NCBI GenBank assembly: GCA_016789265.1 | Contig: JAEUQK010000018.1 | Coordinates: forward strand, 1-64,000 | DNA: 64,000 nucleotides | DNA from: Blastocatellia bacterium | GTDB taxonomy: Bacteria > Acidobacteriota > Blastocatellia > Pyrinomonadales > Pyrinomonadaceae | Direction of reading: 5' to 3' | Translations under genes and position numbers: made by a program | The notes under the pieces: model-generated | Databases searched by the model: none | What the model saw: only the letters and a program-made list of their open reading frames with translations | Told to the model about the DNA's origin: nothing | Shown here: in pieces, positions 61,851-64,000 of the stretch | Layout: each line of letters opens with the position of its first letter | Position numbering within the stretch: the first letter of the stretch is position 1

Positions 61851-62247
61851 GGTCAGATATCTTCTCATCGGTGGATATGCGGTCGGCGTTTATGGACACG
61901 CGCGCTCAACGAACGACTTGGATATTTTTGTTTCGCACGATCGAGAGAACTTTTTGAGGCTTCGAACGGCCTTGATAGAGTTCGGGGTAGCCGAATCAAA
62001 CCTCGGCGATGACCTGTTTCCCGAACGTAGGAGCATGATGGAAATGGGCGTCGAGCCTATGAAGGTCCAGTTCGTGAAGTTTGCTGACGGCATCGATTTC
62101 GACGTTGCGTTCGCTGGAAAAAACGAAGTGCGGATCGAAGACATCTTCGTTACCACAATCGGAAAGAGCGACCTTATCAGGAACAAGATAGCTAGTGGCC
62201 GACATAAGGATCTTGCCGACGTAGAACGCCTCGAACCCATGGACTGA
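61792..62247 (+). pseudogene. Nucleotidyltransferase (AbiEii/DUF6036-like) interrupted by an in-frame stop
   Basis: From ATG 61792 the frame reads MEFELPKDFRGLFEL, then TAA at 61837. It continues without any frame change as NTNKVRYLLIGGYAVGVYGH, then ARSTNDLDIFVSHDRENFLR, to KIASGRHKDLADVERLEPMD. GGYAV and the DLDIF catalytic pair are classic minimal-nucleotidyltransferase motifs, and RHKDLAD is the usual end. One codon changed to TAA, where homologues have a hydrophobic residue, explains the break. A shorter product from TTG 61918 would lack GGYAV and be inactive. Rare read-through or a sequencing error cannot be excluded. Confidence 0.75.
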
Positions 62248-62289
62248 CGCTGGGAATATCCTGGCTTGTTTCTCGTGAAAAAGTCTCAT

Positions 62290-63699
62290 ATGAAATCTCT
62301 AAAAGCGTTTTTCTTGCTAATACTGCTCGTTTGTCCACAGTTTGGTCTTGTATCTGTGACCTTAGCCGCCAATTCGGCTGTCGATATTCTGATCGCCGGA
62401 GGCACTATTGTGACAATGGACGACGGTCGACGCGTTATCGAGGATGGTGCGGTCGCGATCAAAGGCGACAAGATCGTAGCGGTCGGCAAACGTTCCGAGA
62501 TCGTACGAAAGTATCGGGCGAAGCAGACGATAAACGCCGCGGGCAAGGCGGTCGTTCCCGGGCTGATCAATACGCACACGCATGTTCCGATGGCTCTGTT
62601 TCGTGGCATCGCGGACGACATGGACCTCCAGGAATGGCTGACGAAGTTCATATTTCCTGCCGAAGCGAAAAACGTAAACGAAGCGTTCGTTCGTGCCGGT
62701 ACACGGCTCGGTCTTGCCGAAATGATCAAAGGCGGAACGACCACGTATTGCGACATGTATTACTTCGAGGACGCCATCGCCGATGAAACAAAGCGTGCGG
62801 GCATGCGCGGCGTACTTGGCGAAACGATCCTCGATTTTCCGGCTCCCGACAACAAGACATGGGAAGACGGCATTTCGTACACCGAACGATTCATTCGCAA
62901 ATGGCAGAACGATCCGCTGATCGTGCCTGCCATCGCGCCTCATGCACCCTATACAGTTTCACAGGAACATCTTCTTCAGGCCCGCGATGTTGCCAACAAA
63001 CTGAATGCACCGCTCGTCATTCATCTAGCCGAGGCGAATACGGAGACCGAATTCATTCAGCAGAAACATCAGGGCCAGCGGCCGATCGAGTTCGTTGAAA
63101 AGATCGGTTTCTTCACCAATAAGACCATCGCCGCACATGTCATTCAGGCAAACGACGCTGAGCTTGACCTGTTGAAAAAACACAACGTCGGCATAGCCCA
63201 TAACCCGCAATCCAATATGAAACTTGCGGCCGGAACGGCCCCGGTTCCGTCGATGCTTCGCAAGAACCTGAACGTCGGGTTGGGGACCGACGGTGCCGCG
63301 TCCAACAACGACCTTTCGATGTGGGAAGAAATGGACACGGCCGCCAAACTCCACAAGCTGACGTCCGGCGATCCCAAAATGCTGTCCGCTGAACAAGCGT
63401 TTGCGATGGCGACCATCGGCGGGGCTCGTGCCCTTCATGTCGGCGACATTACCGGATCTATCGAGGCCGGAAAGCGTGCCGACATTGCTATAGTCGACCT
63501 AGACAGCCTCCACCAAACGCCGATGTTCAATATCTATTCTCATCTGGTATATGCCACAAAGGCCGACGATGTGCGTTCTGTCATCATCAATGGCCGAGTG
63601 GTCATGCTCGACCGGCGTTTGCTCACCTTGAACGAAAGTGTTATAAAAAGAGACGCAAACACTTACCGTCAAAAAATCATCAATAGTTTGAAAAACTGA
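62290..63699 (+). CDS. Exported amidohydrolase of the MtaD/SAH-deaminase type
   Basis: I use ATG 62290; a TTG at 62266 would add eight residues before the signal peptide. Of 469 residues, the first 28 are a signal peptide (KAFFLLILLVCPQFGLVSV, cleavage near LAA). The metal-dependent amidohydrolase core follows: PGLINTHTHVPMALFRG, FLAE-like IHLAEANTE, AHVIQANDAELDLLKKH and GLGTDGAASNNDLSMWEEM. These match 5'-methylthioadenosine/S-adenosylhomocysteine deaminases. Those enzymes are normally cytosolic, so the signal peptide is unusual. It may deaminate a related adenine or guanine derivative in the periplasm. Confidence 0.8.
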   Translation: MKSLKAFFLLILLVCPQFGLVSVTLAANSAVDILIAGGTIVTMDDGRRVIEDGAVAIKGDKIVAVGKRSEIVRKYRAKQTINAAGKAVVPGLINTHTHVPMALFRGIADDMDLQEWLTKFIFPAEAKNVNEAFVRAGTRLGLAEMIKGGTTTYCDMYYFEDAIADETKRAGMRGVLGETILDFPAPDNKTWEDGISYTERFIRKWQNDPLIVPAIAPHAPYTVSQEHLLQARDVANKLNAPLVIHLAEANTETEFIQQKHQGQRPIEFVEKIGFFTNKTIAAHVIQANDAELDLLKKHNVGIAHNPQSNMKLAAGTAPVPSMLRKNLNVGLGTDGAASNNDLSMWEEMDTAAKLHKLTSGDPKMLSAEQAFAMATIGGARALHVGDITGSIEAGKRADIAIVDLDSLHQTPMFNIYSHLVYATKADDVRSVIINGRVVMLDRRLLTLNESVIKRDANTYRQKIINSLKN

Positions 63700-63703
63700 T
63701 TAT

Positions 63704-63740
63704 CGGGTTTTGATGATAAAGCCCGCTAAACTGATTTTTT
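63704..63740 (+). terminator. Possible terminator after the amidohydrolase gene
   Basis: CGGGTTTT (63704-63711) can pair with AAAGCCCG (63718-63725), with one G-U pair and a six-base loop. TTTTTT follows at 63735-63740. The nine-base gap before the T-tract makes it weak. Confidence 0.4.
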
Positions 63741-63834
63741 GAAGTTGAGTATTTTGCATGGGTCATCATAAGTGAGCCTTCTCGGTAGTTCGCTTGACCT
63801 TTACGGAAACTAAAGTCACACGGGAGGACTGAAA

Positions 63835-64000
63835 ATGCCGTTAAATGTCGGAAGGTTTTACACTTCGATTTTTCTGGTTTCATCAGCATTAGCAGCAGGA
63901 GTTTACGCACAATCGCCGCAGGCTTCGCAAAGCCCCGTCGCGCCTGCGACAACCACGCCGATAGCGAACGCGCCGACGTCTGCGGACGTGATGCGCGAAC
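63835..64000 (+). CDS. Secreted protein, N-terminal part only (runs off window end)
   Basis: ATG 63835 is preceded by a perfect GGGAGGA seven bases away, one of the few strong Shine-Dalgarno sites in the window. The 55 visible codons give a signal peptide (RFYTSIFLVSSALAAGVYA, cleavage before QSPQAS). A Ser/Pro/Ala/Thr-rich linker follows, ending SADVMRE at the window edge. The family cannot be told from this part. It is probably well expressed. Confidence 0.7.
   Translation, partial: MPLNVGRFYTSIFLVSSALAAGVYAQSPQASQSPVAPATTTPIANAPTSADVMRE

Noticed and set aside
61890-62240. Minus-strand frame of 116 codons
   Set aside because: Antisense to the nucleotidyltransferase remnant, whose motifs GGYAV, DLDIF and RHKDLAD are on the plus strand.
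1-64000. CRISPR array, prophage, integron, tRNA or rRNA gene
   Set aside because: No regularly spaced repeats, integrase, phage structural gene set, or cloverleaf or rRNA-like sequence was seen; the S74 domain alone is only a relic.

Overview
The window looks like one chromosomal segment of a Gram-negative bacterium, most probably an acidobacterium of the Blastocatellia/Pyrinomonadales type. This assignment is an inference from gene content: an Oar-like TonB receptor with an N-terminal carboxypeptidase-regulatory domain, a BlaI/M56 regulator pair, a CadC-like TPR regulator remnant, an Rne/Rng nuclease with a large insertion and many TPR proteins. No rRNA or tRNA is present to confirm it. Shine-Dalgarno sequences are rare, and TTG/GTG starts and 1-4 nt gene overlaps are common.

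Layout. 1-1.5 kb (minus): two adenine-methyltransferase genes of a restriction-modification type system, separated by a four-palindrome REP-like element. 2-3 kb (minus): an HExxH metallopeptidase with a peptidoglycan-binding-like domain. 3.1-30.8 kb (plus): an almost gapless 27.6-kb surface-polysaccharide (O-antigen-type) operon behind a good sigma-70-like promoter. It encodes the ABC exporter Wzm/Wzt, two asparagine-synthase-like amidotransferases, seven glycosyltransferases, four methyltransferases, three acyltransferases, dTDP-sugar enzymes, a zinc-ribbon SDR epimerase, a GT-C-like membrane protein, a WecA-like/CapD-like fusion, a TPR protein and an O-antigen ligase/polymerase. 30.8-43.6 kb: a large secreted TPR protein, two orphan proteins, a coiled-coil zinc-ribbon protein, a polymerase I without its 5' nuclease, RNase E/G behind a long structured leader, and a decayed patch where a 5'-truncated TPR regulator meets an S74 chaperone-domain relic. 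43.6-50.1 kb (minus): a proteostasis island (ClpA/C-like, GrpE, ClpB, Hsp20). 50.3-54.2 kb (plus): nucleoside uptake and salvage. 54.2-61.5 kb (minus): a haem-type ABC importer, a TonB receptor, an M56 peptidase and BlaI. 61.6-64 kb (plus): a nonsense-mutated nucleotidyltransferase with its small partner, an exported amidohydrolase and the start of a secreted protein.

How it fits together. In the polysaccharide operon, chains would be started on undecaprenyl phosphate by the WecA-like domain and extended by the glycosyltransferases. They would be decorated by amidation, methylation and acetylation, exported by Wzm/Wzt (whose C-terminal domain probably reads the chain end) and attached by the ligase. 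In the salvage operon, imported nucleosides would be handled by PNP, uridine kinase and cytidine deaminase. In the haem operon, receptor, lipoprotein, permease and ATPase form a complete outer-to-inner membrane route, with BlaI/M56 directly upstream.

I do not see a convincing wholly new multi-gene system. The most interesting items are the RNase E/G with about 380 residues inserted inside its S1 domain and its long structured leader, the WecA-CapD fusion, the paired AsnB amidotransferases in a glycan operon, and two small decayed loci at about 42.3 and 61.8 kb.
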